The translations under genes were made by a program, and so were the position numbers. The notes under the pieces are model-generated. The model worked only from the letters and a program-made list of their open reading frames with translations. It was not told the origin of the DNA and ran no database searches. Below are positions 9,758 to 19,109 of a stretch of DNA of 64,000 bases, piece by piece (the first letter of the stretch is position 1; every line of letters starts with the position of its first letter). The DNA is from Nitrospirota bacterium (lineage in GTDB: Bacteria > Nitrospirota > Thermodesulfovibrionia > UBA6902 > DSMQ01), in NCBI GenBank assembly GCA_016208965.1, contig JACQXB010000012.1, positions 1-64,000 of the forward strand, in the 5' to 3' direction.

Positions 9758-10414
9758 TTACTTCCTCCCTAAGATTTTATTAACAAGATTTTGAGAATCT
9801 AAAAAAACCTTCTCGGCAGCAACCCTTGGAATACCAGAGGCAAGCAGTATCTTCTTTGCCTCTTTTTTTGTAATAAGGTCTTGTGGCTCATGGGCGTCTG
9901 TGTTAACAACAAGCTTAGCTCCAACTTCCATGGCAATCTTAGCCACATGGCCATTTGAAAGGCAATGTCCTTTTCTTGATGTGATTTCAAGAGAGATACC
10001 CTTTTCTCTTGCACTTATTGTATCCTCTTTGCTTATAAGTCCTGGGTGAGCAAGTATATCTGCCTTAGCCTCAATAGCTGACCTGTTTGTTCCTGGAGCG
10101 ACAGGTTCAACGAGGCTTTCTCCATGCACTACAACGATTTTAGCTCCGAGTAACCTCGCCTTTGATACAAGTTTTCCTATAAGCTCTGGCGGCACATGGG
10201 TTATCTCTGCGCCGGGGATAATCCTTATACCAGAATATTTGGCAAGAGCTTTGACTGCCCGCGCAATCCTCGGAACCACAAAATCAATATTTGACGAGTC
10301 TACATGGTCAGTGATGGCTAATACCTTATAACCCTTAGAGTATGCCCTCCTTACTAACTCTGATGGCAATAGCACCCCATCACTAAAAAGGCTGTGGGTG
10401 TGAAGATCAATCAT
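9758..10414 (-). CDS. PHP-domain phosphoesterase
   Basis: MIDLHTHSLFSDGVLLPSEL...AITDHVDSSN...ADILAHPGLI...NTDAHEPQDL. Confidence 0.88.
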   Translation of the reverse strand: MIDLHTHSLFSDGVLLPSELVRRAYSKGYKVLAITDHVDSSNIDFVVPRIARAVKALAKYSGIRIIPGAEITHVPPELIGKLVSKARLLGAKIVVVHGESLVEPVAPGTNRSAIEAKADILAHPGLISKEDTISAREKGISLEITSRKGHCLSNGHVAKIAMEVGAKLVVNTDAHEPQDLITKKEAKKILLASGIPRVAAEKVFLDSQNLVNKILGRK

Positions 10415-10431
10415 ACTCTTGGATACCCCTT

Positions 10432-10668
10432 ACCTAAATTGAGCGATTCTGGTATTTTTATGCACATTATAGCAGGCATAAATGCCATCAAAGGCTTTGA
10501 ACTGCAACATAATATTATCTTATGCCATACTGCAAATCCTTGCAGCCCTAAAACACATTTGATAGGTGAAATCAGAGCTTGCAGTATGGCATGTCTAAAG
10601 GTGTTGCAACAAAGTCTTTTCTGTCATCTATGCCTGCTATGTATAAATGTAAATCGCTCAACATAGGT
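10432..10668. mobile_element. MITE-like palindromic element, copy A
   Basis: near-identical to 62807-63077; TIRs ACCTAAATTGAGCGATT / ACCTATGTTGAGCGATT (reverse complement of right end); flanked by CTT/CTT; arms complementary over most of the length. Confidence 0.8.
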
Positions 10669-10685
10669 CTTATAAAGATTTAAGC

Positions 10686-11669
10686 TTGATATGTCTTGTA
10701 TTATACAAAATGATAAAAAATAATGCCTCTGATAAAATATTGTTTGTGAAAAAAGTCACATATCATGTAACGCCCGAGGATAAATCAAAAAGGCTTGATA
10801 CATATATTCCCTTAGAGAGCGGACTATCCCGTTCATATGTCCAGAAACTTTTTAAAAAAGGGCTGATACTTGTCAATTCTATTCCTCAAAAAGCAAGTTA
10901 CAGGTTAAGACGTGGTGATATAATAGAGGTCTCTATCCCTAATGAGCCTCCCTTAACACTTGCCCCCGAGGATATACCATTAGATGTTATCTATGAGGAT
11001 GAGCACATAATTGTTGTTAACAAACCTTCCGGCATGGTTGTATACCCTTCTGCAGGGCACAAGAGTGCAACGCTCCTTAACGCAATAATATCAAGATGCA
11101 AAAAACTCGCATCACAGGGAGGTCCTTTAAGACCGGGCATTGTTCATCGCCTTGACAAGGACACCACAGGGGTAATGATTATTGCTAAAGACGATAAGGC
11201 GTACGTAAATCTTACCAAACAATTCAGGGAGAGAATGGTGGAAAAGCACTACAGGGCGATTAGTTATGGAAATATCAAAAAAGAATATGGTGAGATAAGG
11301 AGCCATATCGGCAGGTCAATTTCAGATAGAAAAAAAATGTCAATAAGGACAAGAAAGGGGAAAGAGGCAATTACAGAGTTTAAGGTAATTAAGAGGCTCA
11401 AATTGGCAGACATTATAGATGTAAAGATTATCACAGGGAGGACACATCAGATAAGGGTTCACTTTGCATCAATTGGACATCCAGTATTGGGAGATAGGGT
11501 TTATGGCAAAAAAACCTTTATCAAAATCCGACAGAAATCCATAATCTTTTCTCGCCAGATGCTTCATGCATATAGCCTTAAGTTAAATCATCCCTTAGAT
11601 GGAAGACCTTTGGAGTTCATCGCTCCAATGCCAGAGGATATGGAAAGGGCAATTAAAGAAATTGCTTGA
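10686..11669 (+). CDS. RluD-family 23S rRNA pseudouridine synthase
   Basis: S4 domain plus GIVHRLDKDTTGVMIIAKDD, GRTHQIRVHFASIGHPVLGD; true start may be downstream of 10686. Confidence 0.93.
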   Translation: MICLVLYKMIKNNASDKILFVKKVTYHVTPEDKSKRLDTYIPLESGLSRSYVQKLFKKGLILVNSIPQKASYRLRRGDIIEVSIPNEPPLTLAPEDIPLDVIYEDEHIIVVNKPSGMVVYPSAGHKSATLLNAIISRCKKLASQGGPLRPGIVHRLDKDTTGVMIIAKDDKAYVNLTKQFRERMVEKHYRAISYGNIKKEYGEIRSHIGRSISDRKKMSIRTRKGKEAITEFKVIKRLKLADIIDVKIITGRTHQIRVHFASIGHPVLGDRVYGKKTFIKIRQKSIIFSRQMLHAYSLKLNHPLDGRPLEFIAPMPEDMERAIKEIA

Positions 11670-11697
11670 CATACCATAGGGGGGTATGGTATATATT
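11666..11697 (+). promoter_or_regulatory. promoter with CsoR-like copper operator upstream of the csoR/cus genes
   Basis: TTGACA (11666), TATATA (about 11690), spacer holding ATACCATAGGGGGGTATGGTAT, a G-tract palindrome of CsoR operator type. Confidence 0.75.
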
Positions 11698-11807
11698 TAG
11701 AACAAAGACTTAATTAATCCACAGATTACGCAGATGATACATATGTTAAAAAGTATTTTGTATTTAAAGATTAAATCTGTGAAATCTGCGGATATAAATT
11801 CCTATAT

Positions 11808-12098
11808 ATGAACAAAAAGCATATTACCACCCATGAAAGCCAGTTAGTTTTTCTAAGAAAGATTGAAGGACAGATACGCGGGGTGCAGAGGATGATTGAA
11901 GATGAGAGGTATTGTATAGATATCCTGACACAACTGCACTCTGTTGCAGGTGCTATATTGAAAGTAGAGGCAGAAATCCTTAAAAAACACCTTGAGGGAT
12001 GTGTTGCCCATGCAATAAAAAGCAGTTCAGAAGCTGAAAAGCAAAGAAAGATAGATGAAATAATAGATTTATTTGCAAAGTTCAGAAAAATATCTTAA
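11808..12098 (+). CDS. csoR: CsoR/FrmR-family metal-sensing repressor
   Basis: LRKIEGQIRGVQRMIEDERYCIDILTQLHSV...KKHLEGCVAHAI; C-H-C ligand pattern of copper sensors. Confidence 0.9.
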   Translation: MNKKHITTHESQLVFLRKIEGQIRGVQRMIEDERYCIDILTQLHSVAGAILKVEAEILKKHLEGCVAHAIKSSSEAEKQRKIDEIIDLFAKFRKIS

Positions 12099-12113
12099 AA
12101 ATAAGGCGCAATA

Positions 12114-12503
12114 ATGAGAAAGTTAACTGCTGTTGTTTTACTACTGCTTTTAGTGGCAGGCTTTGCATATGCAAAGGACTATGAGGTAAAGAAAAAAGCC
12201 GGCGAATATAATGTTGAAGTAAAGATTGACAAAAATCCGCCTGTGCTTGGCGAAAACAATATGGAGATAGGGATAAAAGACGCTAAGGGTAAGCACGTAA
12301 CTGATGCAAAAGTAGTTGTTGAATACTCCATGCCGGGAATGCCGGGAATGCCGCCTATGAATTACAAGACTAATGCGACACTAAGCGAAAATGAATATCA
12401 GGCAAAATTAGATTTCTCCATGCGAGGCTCGTGGAATATAGCAATTAAAATAGCCCGAGACAGTAAGACCTCAACAGTGAAGTTTACAGTTGATGTTAAG
12501 TAG
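12114..12503 (+). CDS. FixH/YtkA-like periplasmic protein
   Basis: signal peptide; KAGEYNVEVKIDKNPPVLGENNMEIGIKDAKGKHVTDAKV...MPGMPGMPPM. Confidence 0.75.
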   Translation: MRKLTAVVLLLLLVAGFAYAKDYEVKKKAGEYNVEVKIDKNPPVLGENNMEIGIKDAKGKHVTDAKVVVEYSMPGMPGMPPMNYKTNATLSENEYQAKLDFSMRGSWNIAIKIARDSKTSTVKFTVDVK

Positions 12504-12524
12504 AAGAATAAGGAGCAAGAAGAG

Positions 12525-13856
12525 ATGCAGGATTCAAGATACATGATTCATGATAAGAAAAAACTTGCATCTTGCATCTTGTATCTTGCGTCTTTTCTGT
12601 TCACCGTTCACTATTCACTATTCACTGCCCCTGCTTTTGCTGAGAACTTAACGCTTTTAGACTTAATTAACGAGGCGCTAAAGAATAACCATGAAATCCT
12701 CATGGCTAAATCAAGATGGAAAGGCTCATCCTACAAAATTCCTCAGGTAAAAACCCTTCCTGATCCAATGTTTATGGTTCAGTACCAGAACGAGGGATGG
12801 GAGAGGTATACATTTGGAGAAATGGAAGGAGCGCAGTGGATGTTTTCAGCAACACAGATGCTCCCATTTCCCGGGAAACTCGGCCTAAAGGCAGAAGAGG
12901 CAAATTGGGATTCTAAGAGCTTTGAGGCAGGTTACAATGCTGCAAGGCTTCAGATAATATCCAAAGTCAAAACAATTTATTATAACCTCTGCCTTGCTTA
13001 CAAGTCCTTAGACATCTTAAACGAAAAACGTTCAGTATTAGACACAATTGAATCTTCTGCGCTTTCAAGATATTCAACAGGCATGGCATCCCAGCAGGAT
13101 GTCTTGATGGTGCAGACAGAAAAATCAATGCTTATTGAAAAAGAGGAAATGCTTAAACAGAGGTTAAAAAGCTTTGAGGCGGCATTGAATATGATTTTAG
13201 GAAGGCAGATAGAAAGCCCTGTTAGTAAACCTCCTGATGATATAGCCCCCTCTACGTTTTCATATTCCTTTGAAGAGCTTGAGGGAAAAGCCGTAAGTCT
13301 TTCTCCTGAATTGCTTATCAGAGAGAAGATGATAAAAGCAAGTGAGACAAAGGTAGAGATGGCAAAAAAGGAATACTATCCTGATTTCACTTTAACAGCA
13401 AGTGTTTCCAAACGTAGGGACCCATTTGAGGATATGTGGAGCCTTGGAATAGGAATAAACATACCATTATTTTACAAGACAAAGCAGCGCATGGCAGTGC
13501 TTGAGTCAGACTCAGCGCTTTCGCAGGCAATACATGATTATAAAGAAATGAAGCAGAGGGTTTCATTTGAGATAAAAGACAGCCTTCTTATGATAAAGAC
13601 TTCTGAGAGGTTGTCAGAACTATACAAAAATAGTCTCATTCCGCAGGCTGATCTGTTTGTTAAATCATCAATTGCCAGTTATAGCACAGGCAAAATTGAA
13701 ATGGCGTCTGTGCTTAAAAATTTGCAGTCTTTCCTTGAAAATAAACTTCAGTACTACACACAGGTAATTGAAAGAGAAAAAGCCATTGCAAGGCTTGAGG
13801 CAATAACAGGGCTTGATGCGTATATGCAGGGCAAAGGGGGTAAGAGAGATGAATAA
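12525..13856 (+). CDS. TolC-family outer membrane efflux protein (CusC-like)
   Basis: TolC repeats; fourth gene of a CsoR-FixH-CusC-B-A locus. Confidence 0.9.
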   Translation: MQDSRYMIHDKKKLASCILYLASFLFTVHYSLFTAPAFAENLTLLDLINEALKNNHEILMAKSRWKGSSYKIPQVKTLPDPMFMVQYQNEGWERYTFGEMEGAQWMFSATQMLPFPGKLGLKAEEANWDSKSFEAGYNAARLQIISKVKTIYYNLCLAYKSLDILNEKRSVLDTIESSALSRYSTGMASQQDVLMVQTEKSMLIEKEEMLKQRLKSFEAALNMILGRQIESPVSKPPDDIAPSTFSYSFEELEGKAVSLSPELLIREKMIKASETKVEMAKKEYYPDFTLTASVSKRRDPFEDMWSLGIGINIPLFYKTKQRMAVLESDSALSQAIHDYKEMKQRVSFEIKDSLLMIKTSERLSELYKNSLIPQADLFVKSSIASYSTGKIEMASVLKNLQSFLENKLQYYTQVIEREKAIARLEAITGLDAYMQGKGGKRDE

Positions 13857-15039
13857 AAAGCTTTTAATAATCATTGCAAGCATACTCTTAATATCAGGTT
13901 TTTCGTTTTACTTCTTAAAGAAAGAAACTCCCAAGAACGTCGCCTCAGAGACTGTTCAGACACAGCCTACTTCAAATCATAAAGGACATGCCGCAGAAAA
14001 CAGCCAACTGCATTCACAAACAGAGGCAATGGAAGAGCCGCCTACAATTGAAATATCAACTGAAAAACAGCAGCTTATCGGCGTAAAGACAACAACTGTT
14101 GATTTTAAAGATCTTCAAAAAGTTATACGTACTGTTGGCAGGGTTGAGTACGATGAAAGAAAAATCGCAACTGTAAATACGCATATTGAAGGATGGATTG
14201 AAAGGCTGTTTGTAAATTACACTGGCAAGTATGTTAAAAGAGGCGAACCTCTTTTAAGCATCTATAGCCATGAGCTCATTTCCTCGCAGGAAGAATATCT
14301 CATTGCATATAAGTGGATGAAAGAGCAGTTATCTACTCCGCTTAAAGATAGCGCTGTTTCACTCTTAGATGCGGCAAGGCAAAGGCTTAAGCTGTGGAAT
14401 ATAAGCGACGGGGAAATAGAGGAGATTGAGAGGCTTGGAAAACCAATAAAGAGCCTTACAATTTATAGCCATGCAGAAGGGTATGTAAGCGAGAAAATGG
14501 CTTTTGAAGGAATGATGGTAAAGGCAGGCGAGCCTCTATTTAAAATAGCTGACCTCTCAACCGTATGGATAATGGCAGATGTCTATGAATATGAAATGCC
14601 GTTTATAAAGACAGGAAGCCCGGCAAAGATTTCTTTAAGCTATTTTCCGGGTAAAGAGTTTTCATCAAGGATTGAATATGTTTATCCTTCGCTGTCAGGA
14701 GAAACAAGAACAGCAAAGGTAAGGTTTTTAATGCCAAATCCTGATCTTCAGCTTAAACCTCAGATGTTTACAAATGTGGAGATAAAAGTCAGTCTGGGCA
14801 GAAGGCTTGCAATTCCTCAGGAGGCTGTAATTGATACGGGCATAAGACAGGTGGTCTATGTGGATAAAGGCGATGGATATTTTGAGCCGCGTGAAGTCGT
14901 TCTTGGCATTAGTACGGATAATATGAGAGAAGTACTTAAAGGTTTAGGCAAAGGCGATAAGGTTGTCACATCAGCCAATTTTCTGATTGATTCAGAGGCA
15001 CAGTTAAAAGGAGTGAAGCCGCTGGGACATAAACATTAG
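13849..15039 (+). CDS. cusB: efflux RND periplasmic adaptor (CusB-like)
   Basis: VNYTGKYVKRGEPLLSIYSHELISSQEEYL...LSTVWIMADVYEYEMPFIKTG; ORF track begins at 13813, MNKKLLII start at 13849. Confidence 0.92.
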   Translation: MNKKLLIIIASILLISGFSFYFLKKETPKNVASETVQTQPTSNHKGHAAENSQLHSQTEAMEEPPTIEISTEKQQLIGVKTTTVDFKDLQKVIRTVGRVEYDERKIATVNTHIEGWIERLFVNYTGKYVKRGEPLLSIYSHELISSQEEYLIAYKWMKEQLSTPLKDSAVSLLDAARQRLKLWNISDGEIEEIERLGKPIKSLTIYSHAEGYVSEKMAFEGMMVKAGEPLFKIADLSTVWIMADVYEYEMPFIKTGSPAKISLSYFPGKEFSSRIEYVYPSLSGETRTAKVRFLMPNPDLQLKPQMFTNVEIKVSLGRRLAIPQEAVIDTGIRQVVYVDKGDGYFEPREVVLGISTDNMREVLKGLGKGDKVVTSANFLIDSEAQLKGVKPLGHKH

Positions 15040-15080
15040 ATAAGCTGACAGCTCATAGCTGATAGCTTTCAGGCTAACTT

Positions 15081-18000
15081 ATGATTGCTAAAATAATAGA
15101 ACTAAGCGCAAGAAACAAATTTATAATCTTTCTGCTGGTATTCTTCCTCTTAGCATGGGGGTATTGGGCAATTGAAAAGATTCCTCTAGATGCAATACCT
15201 GACCTTAGCGACACGCAGGTAATTATTTACACTGAGTGGCAGGGCAGAAGCCCTGATCTCATAGAAGACCAGATAACATATCCTATAACCTCAACGCTCC
15301 TTGCCGCTCCAAAGGTGCAGGCTGTCCGTGGATTTTCTTTTCTTGGAAGTTCGTTTATTTATGTAATCTTTGAAGAAGGCACTAATATCTACTGGGCGCG
15401 AAGCCGTGTGCTTGAATATCTCCAGTCTGTCAAAGGGAAGCTTCCCTCTGATGTAACTCCTGTGCTCGGTCCTGATGCAACAAGCGTGGGATGGGGTTTT
15501 TCATATGCAATAGTGAATGAAACAGGCACACAGAATTTATCAGAACTGCGCTCAATTCAGGACTGGAACATAAAGCTCGCCCTTGAAAGCGTCCCCGGAG
15601 TATCACAGGTAGCGAGCATCGGCGGATTTGTTAAGCAGTATCAGATAACAATTAATCCAACCCGTCTGCTTGCCTATAACATCTCTCTTGCAAAAGTTAT
15701 GGCCGCTGTAAAAAAGAGCAATCAGGATGTTGAAGGCAGGGTGCTGGAACTCTCTGGCATTGAATACATGATTCGCGGCAGGGGCTATATAAAAACGCTT
15801 GCTGACATTGAGAAGATTGTTGTAAGCACAGATAATCTTGGCACGCCTGTGCTTTTAAAGGATGTGGCAAATGTTCAGCTTGGTCCTGAAATTCGCAGGG
15901 GCATTGCAGACCTTGATGGAAAAGGCGAGATCGCCGGCGGAATCGTTGTAGTAAGATTTGGCGAAAATGTCCTTAATGTAATAGAGAGGGTTAAAGAGAA
16001 AATAAAAAACAGCATTGAGCCCTCTTTGCCAAAAGGTGTGAAGATTGTCACTACATATGACCGTTCTGACTTAATACACCGCTCAATTGATACGTTGAAA
16101 GACGAAATCATAAAGCTTTCTGTGGCTGTAAGCGTCGTATGCCTTGTGTTTTTATTTCACCTTCCAAGCGCGCTCGTAGTAATACTCACACTGCCAATAG
16201 CAATTGTCATTTCATTTATCTGCATGTATTACCTGAATGTAACTTCAAACATAATGAGTCTTGGAGGCATTGCGATTGCGATCGGTGCAATGGTGGATGC
16301 CTCTATCATTATGGTTGAGAATGCGCATAAGAAACTTGAAGAGGCAGAGAAAAATCCCCCCTCGCCCCCCTTTGACAAAGGGGGGGATAATGAAAGTCCC
16401 CCTTTGAAAAAGGGGGATGTAGGGGGATTCCCTAATCGAACAGATGTAATCATTGATGCTGCAAAAGAGGTAGGACCATCGCTATTTTTCTCACTCCTTG
16501 TAATCACCGTCGGATTTCTTCCGATATTTGTGCTTCAGGGGCAGGCAGGACGTTTGTTTAAACCCCTTGCCTACACAAAGACATTTGCCATGCTCTTTGC
16601 GTCATTTCTTGCAGTAACGTTTACGCCTGTATTGATGACGCTTTTCATCAGAGGAAAGATAAGACCTGAGGATAAAAACCCTCTTAGTATATTCTTGCGT
16701 AAAATTTATGAGCCCTTTGCAATGCTTTCATTAAGATTCAGTAAGGTTGTAATAGTATTAGCAATTATACTTGTGGCTTTAACGGCTTTTCCTTTTATAA
16801 AGTTAGGCTCCGAATTCATGCCTCCCCTTAATGAAGGCTCTATTTTTTATATGCCTGTTACTGCGCCGGGGGCTTCAATCTCTGAGGTATCAAAGCTCCT
16901 TCAGTTGCAGGATAAACTTCTCATGAAGATACCAGAGGTATCACAGGTCTTTGGCAAGGCAGGACGTGCTGAGACAGCAACTGATCCTGCTCCGCTTGAG
17001 ATGTTTGAGACAATCATAAACTTAAAGCCTGAATCAGAATGGCGTGAAGGGGTAGATATTGAATCCCTTAAAAACGAAATGAATGATCTGTTAAGCATCC
17101 CCGGTGTTACAAACTCCTTTACCATGCCTATAAAGGCTCGTATTGATATGCTTGCTACTGGAATAAGAACACCGGTAGGAGTAAAAGTAATGGGGCATGA
17201 CATTAAAGGGGTTGAAAAGCTTGCCCTTGAGATAGAGAATGCGATTAAGGATGTTAAAGGCACAAGAAGCGTCTATGCGGAGAGGGTCAACACAGGATAT
17301 TTCCTTGATTTCGTAATAAATCGCGATGAGATAGCACGTTACGGACTTGCAGTTGAAGATGTTCAGGAGATAATAACAAGCGCTGTTGGAGGCATGAATC
17401 TCACAACAACGATAGAAGGGCGTGAAAGGTATCCTGTAAATATCAGATACCCAAGGGAATTACGAAATGATGTAGAAAAATTAAAAAGGGTACTTGTGCC
17501 GGTCATGAGTTCAGAGTCAGGAGTTATGAGTCAGGGGTCAAGCGGAATGGGTTCTTCTTCAACTCTTAACTCTCAACTCTCAACTCCTAACTCTCTACAG
17601 GTTCCCCTTGGTCAGCTTGCTGACATAAAGATACTAAAAGGACCTACCCAGATTAAAAGCGAAGAAGGACTTCTTACAGCTTATGTTTATGTGGATTTCT
17701 CAGGCAGAGATATCGGCGGCTATGTTAAAGAGGTAAAAGAAAAGGTTTCATCCAAAGTAAAAATCCCTGAAGGCTACAGGATTCAGTGGAGCGGAGAGTA
17801 TGAATATTTTGAAAAGACCCGTGAAAGGCTAAAGCTTGTAATACCTCTCACACTGTTAATCATCCTCGTGCTTATATATCTGAATACAAAGTCCACAGTT
17901 AAGACAATGATAGTGCTTCTATCTGTACCTTTTTCCCTCATAGGCTCTTTCTGGCTACTGTATTTTCTTAATTACAATTTATCCATTGCCGTTGTTGTTG

Positions 18001-18353
18001 GCATTATTGCCCTTGCAGGACTTGACGCTGAAACAGGCGTTATCATGCTCCTTTATCTTGACCTTGCTTATGAGAGGTGGAAGAAGGAGGGGAGAATGAG
18101 AGACCGTTCTGACCTTAAGGATGCAATAATGCATGGAGCAGTAAAAAGGATAAGGCCAAAGATAATGACTGTAAGTATTATACTTGCAGGGTTAATGCCT
18201 ATAATGTTTTCTCATGGCACAGGCGCTGATGTGATGAAACGTATTGCCGCGCCAATGGTCGGAGGCGTAGTTACTTCAGCAATACTTGAACTGTTAATTT
18301 ATCCGGCAATATATATGCTGTGGAAAGGACGGGAATTTAAGAGGCAGAAATAA
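15081..18353 (+). CDS. cusA: heavy-metal efflux RND transporter permease (CusA/CzcA)
   Basis: IPLDAIPDLSDTQVIIYTEWQGRSPDLIEDQITYP...; contains two low-complexity in-frame insertions. Confidence 0.95.
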   Translation: MIAKIIELSARNKFIIFLLVFFLLAWGYWAIEKIPLDAIPDLSDTQVIIYTEWQGRSPDLIEDQITYPITSTLLAAPKVQAVRGFSFLGSSFIYVIFEEGTNIYWARSRVLEYLQSVKGKLPSDVTPVLGPDATSVGWGFSYAIVNETGTQNLSELRSIQDWNIKLALESVPGVSQVASIGGFVKQYQITINPTRLLAYNISLAKVMAAVKKSNQDVEGRVLELSGIEYMIRGRGYIKTLADIEKIVVSTDNLGTPVLLKDVANVQLGPEIRRGIADLDGKGEIAGGIVVVRFGENVLNVIERVKEKIKNSIEPSLPKGVKIVTTYDRSDLIHRSIDTLKDEIIKLSVAVSVVCLVFLFHLPSALVVILTLPIAIVISFICMYYLNVTSNIMSLGGIAIAIGAMVDASIIMVENAHKKLEEAEKNPPSPPFDKGGDNESPPLKKGDVGGFPNRTDVIIDAAKEVGPSLFFSLLVITVGFLPIFVLQGQAGRLFKPLAYTKTFAMLFASFLAVTFTPVLMTLFIRGKIRPEDKNPLSIFLRKIYEPFAMLSLRFSKVVIVLAIILVALTAFPFIKLGSEFMPPLNEGSIFYMPVTAPGASISEVSKLLQLQDKLLMKIPEVSQVFGKAGRAETATDPAPLEMFETIINLKPESEWREGVDIESLKNEMNDLLSIPGVTNSFTMPIKARIDMLATGIRTPVGVKVMGHDIKGVEKLALEIENAIKDVKGTRSVYAERVNTGYFLDFVINRDEIARYGLAVEDVQEIITSAVGGMNLTTTIEGRERYPVNIRYPRELRNDVEKLKRVLVPVMSSESGVMSQGSSGMGSSSTLNSQLSTPNSLQVPLGQLADIKILKGPTQIKSEEGLLTAYVYVDFSGRDIGGYVKEVKEKVSSKVKIPEGYRIQWSGEYEYFEKTRERLKLVIPLTLLIILVLIYLNTKSTVKTMIVLLSVPFSLIGSFWLLYFLNYNLSIAVVVGIIALAGLDAETGVIMLLYLDLAYERWKKEGRMRDRSDLKDAIMHGAVKRIRPKIMTVSIILAGLMPIMFSHGTGADVMKRIAAPMVGGVVTSAILELLIYPAIYMLWKGREFKRQK

Positions 18354-18380
18354 GATTGCTCTCTTAGGACATTTCTTCAA

Positions 18381-18513
18381 CGCATAACGTTTAAGGCTTT
18401 GCGCTGTGCCGTCCGCCCCTTCCATTTTAATCTCGATAATAAAGCGGGCGGCATGGAACGACCTCAAATCTTAATCTAAATAATTGGAGCGTCGCAAAGC
18501 CTGTTGTTATGCG
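18381..18513 (-). other. attC-like recombination site 1
   Basis: cGCATAACgtttaaGGCTTTGCG ... CGCAAAGCCtgttGTTATGCg, with inner stem gccgtccgcc/gggcggc. Confidence 0.65.
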
Positions 18514-18537
18514 GAGTGGGGTGCGTGGATTTTTTCT

Positions 18538-18765
18538 TTAAGCAAATTCAACAACAGGAACTGAACGCTTAACAGCAAAATTCTTCTTGTGCAACTTAAT
18601 GCGCTCAAGTTCATGCAGTGTTTCTGCCTCAAGATAACTTTCTCCACAGCGTGGACAGGTAACAACAGGGACATTTTCTATGACCAAGATGTCCTTGCCT
18701 TTACCATAGGTCCTTGCAATCCTGCGGGTACGCGCACCTTGTTTTCCACAATTGTCACAAATCAT
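18538..18765 (-). CDS. YgiT-type zinc-finger (MqsA N-domain-like) antitoxin
   Basis: MICDNCGKQG...VPVVTCPRCGESYLEAETL; ORF track extends to 18801. Confidence 0.8.
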   Translation of the reverse strand: MICDNCGKQGARTRRIARTYGKGKDILVIENVPVVTCPRCGESYLEAETLHELERIKLHKKNFAVKRSVPVVEFA

Positions 18766-18790
18766 TTCATTTCCTTTTCCCATAAAGCTA

Positions 18791-19072
18791 TTATGGCACA
18801 TAAACAGTAATAATAACCAACTTGCCTGTCGGACTTAGTTTAGCGACAACTTCAACTTCACCACCAGAAAGGGATTTTCCATTTATTCGGTATTTCCACT
18901 CGGCAGTGTCTTTATCTTTCTGTCGTTCCAGAATCTTTCCAGTAAGAATACATCGTTCAACATCAAAGATGGTTAAACAATCATTATCCATTTCTTCCTC
19001 AGCGTGAATCGACATGATATATTCCCGCTTGCGAATCTTATCTCGCATCTCTTTCAAAATACGGTCAAACAA
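18791..19072 (-). CDS. DUF4258-type toxin-like protein
   Basis: IRKREYIMSIHAEEEMDNDCLTIFDVERCILTGKILE...YRINGKSLSGGEVEVVAKL. Confidence 0.78.
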   Translation of the reverse strand: MFDRILKEMRDKIRKREYIMSIHAEEEMDNDCLTIFDVERCILTGKILERQKDKDTAEWKYRINGKSLSGGEVEVVAKLSPTGKLVIITVYVP

Positions 19073-19109
19073 TTACACCTCTCATTATTGTCTTTTTTCA
19101 CGCACCCCA

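Noticed and set aside
10394-10666. 90-aa ORF, and its paralog-like ORFs at 62730-63075
   Set aside because: They are translations of the MITE-like repeat, with no RBS and with similarity explained by the DNA repeat.
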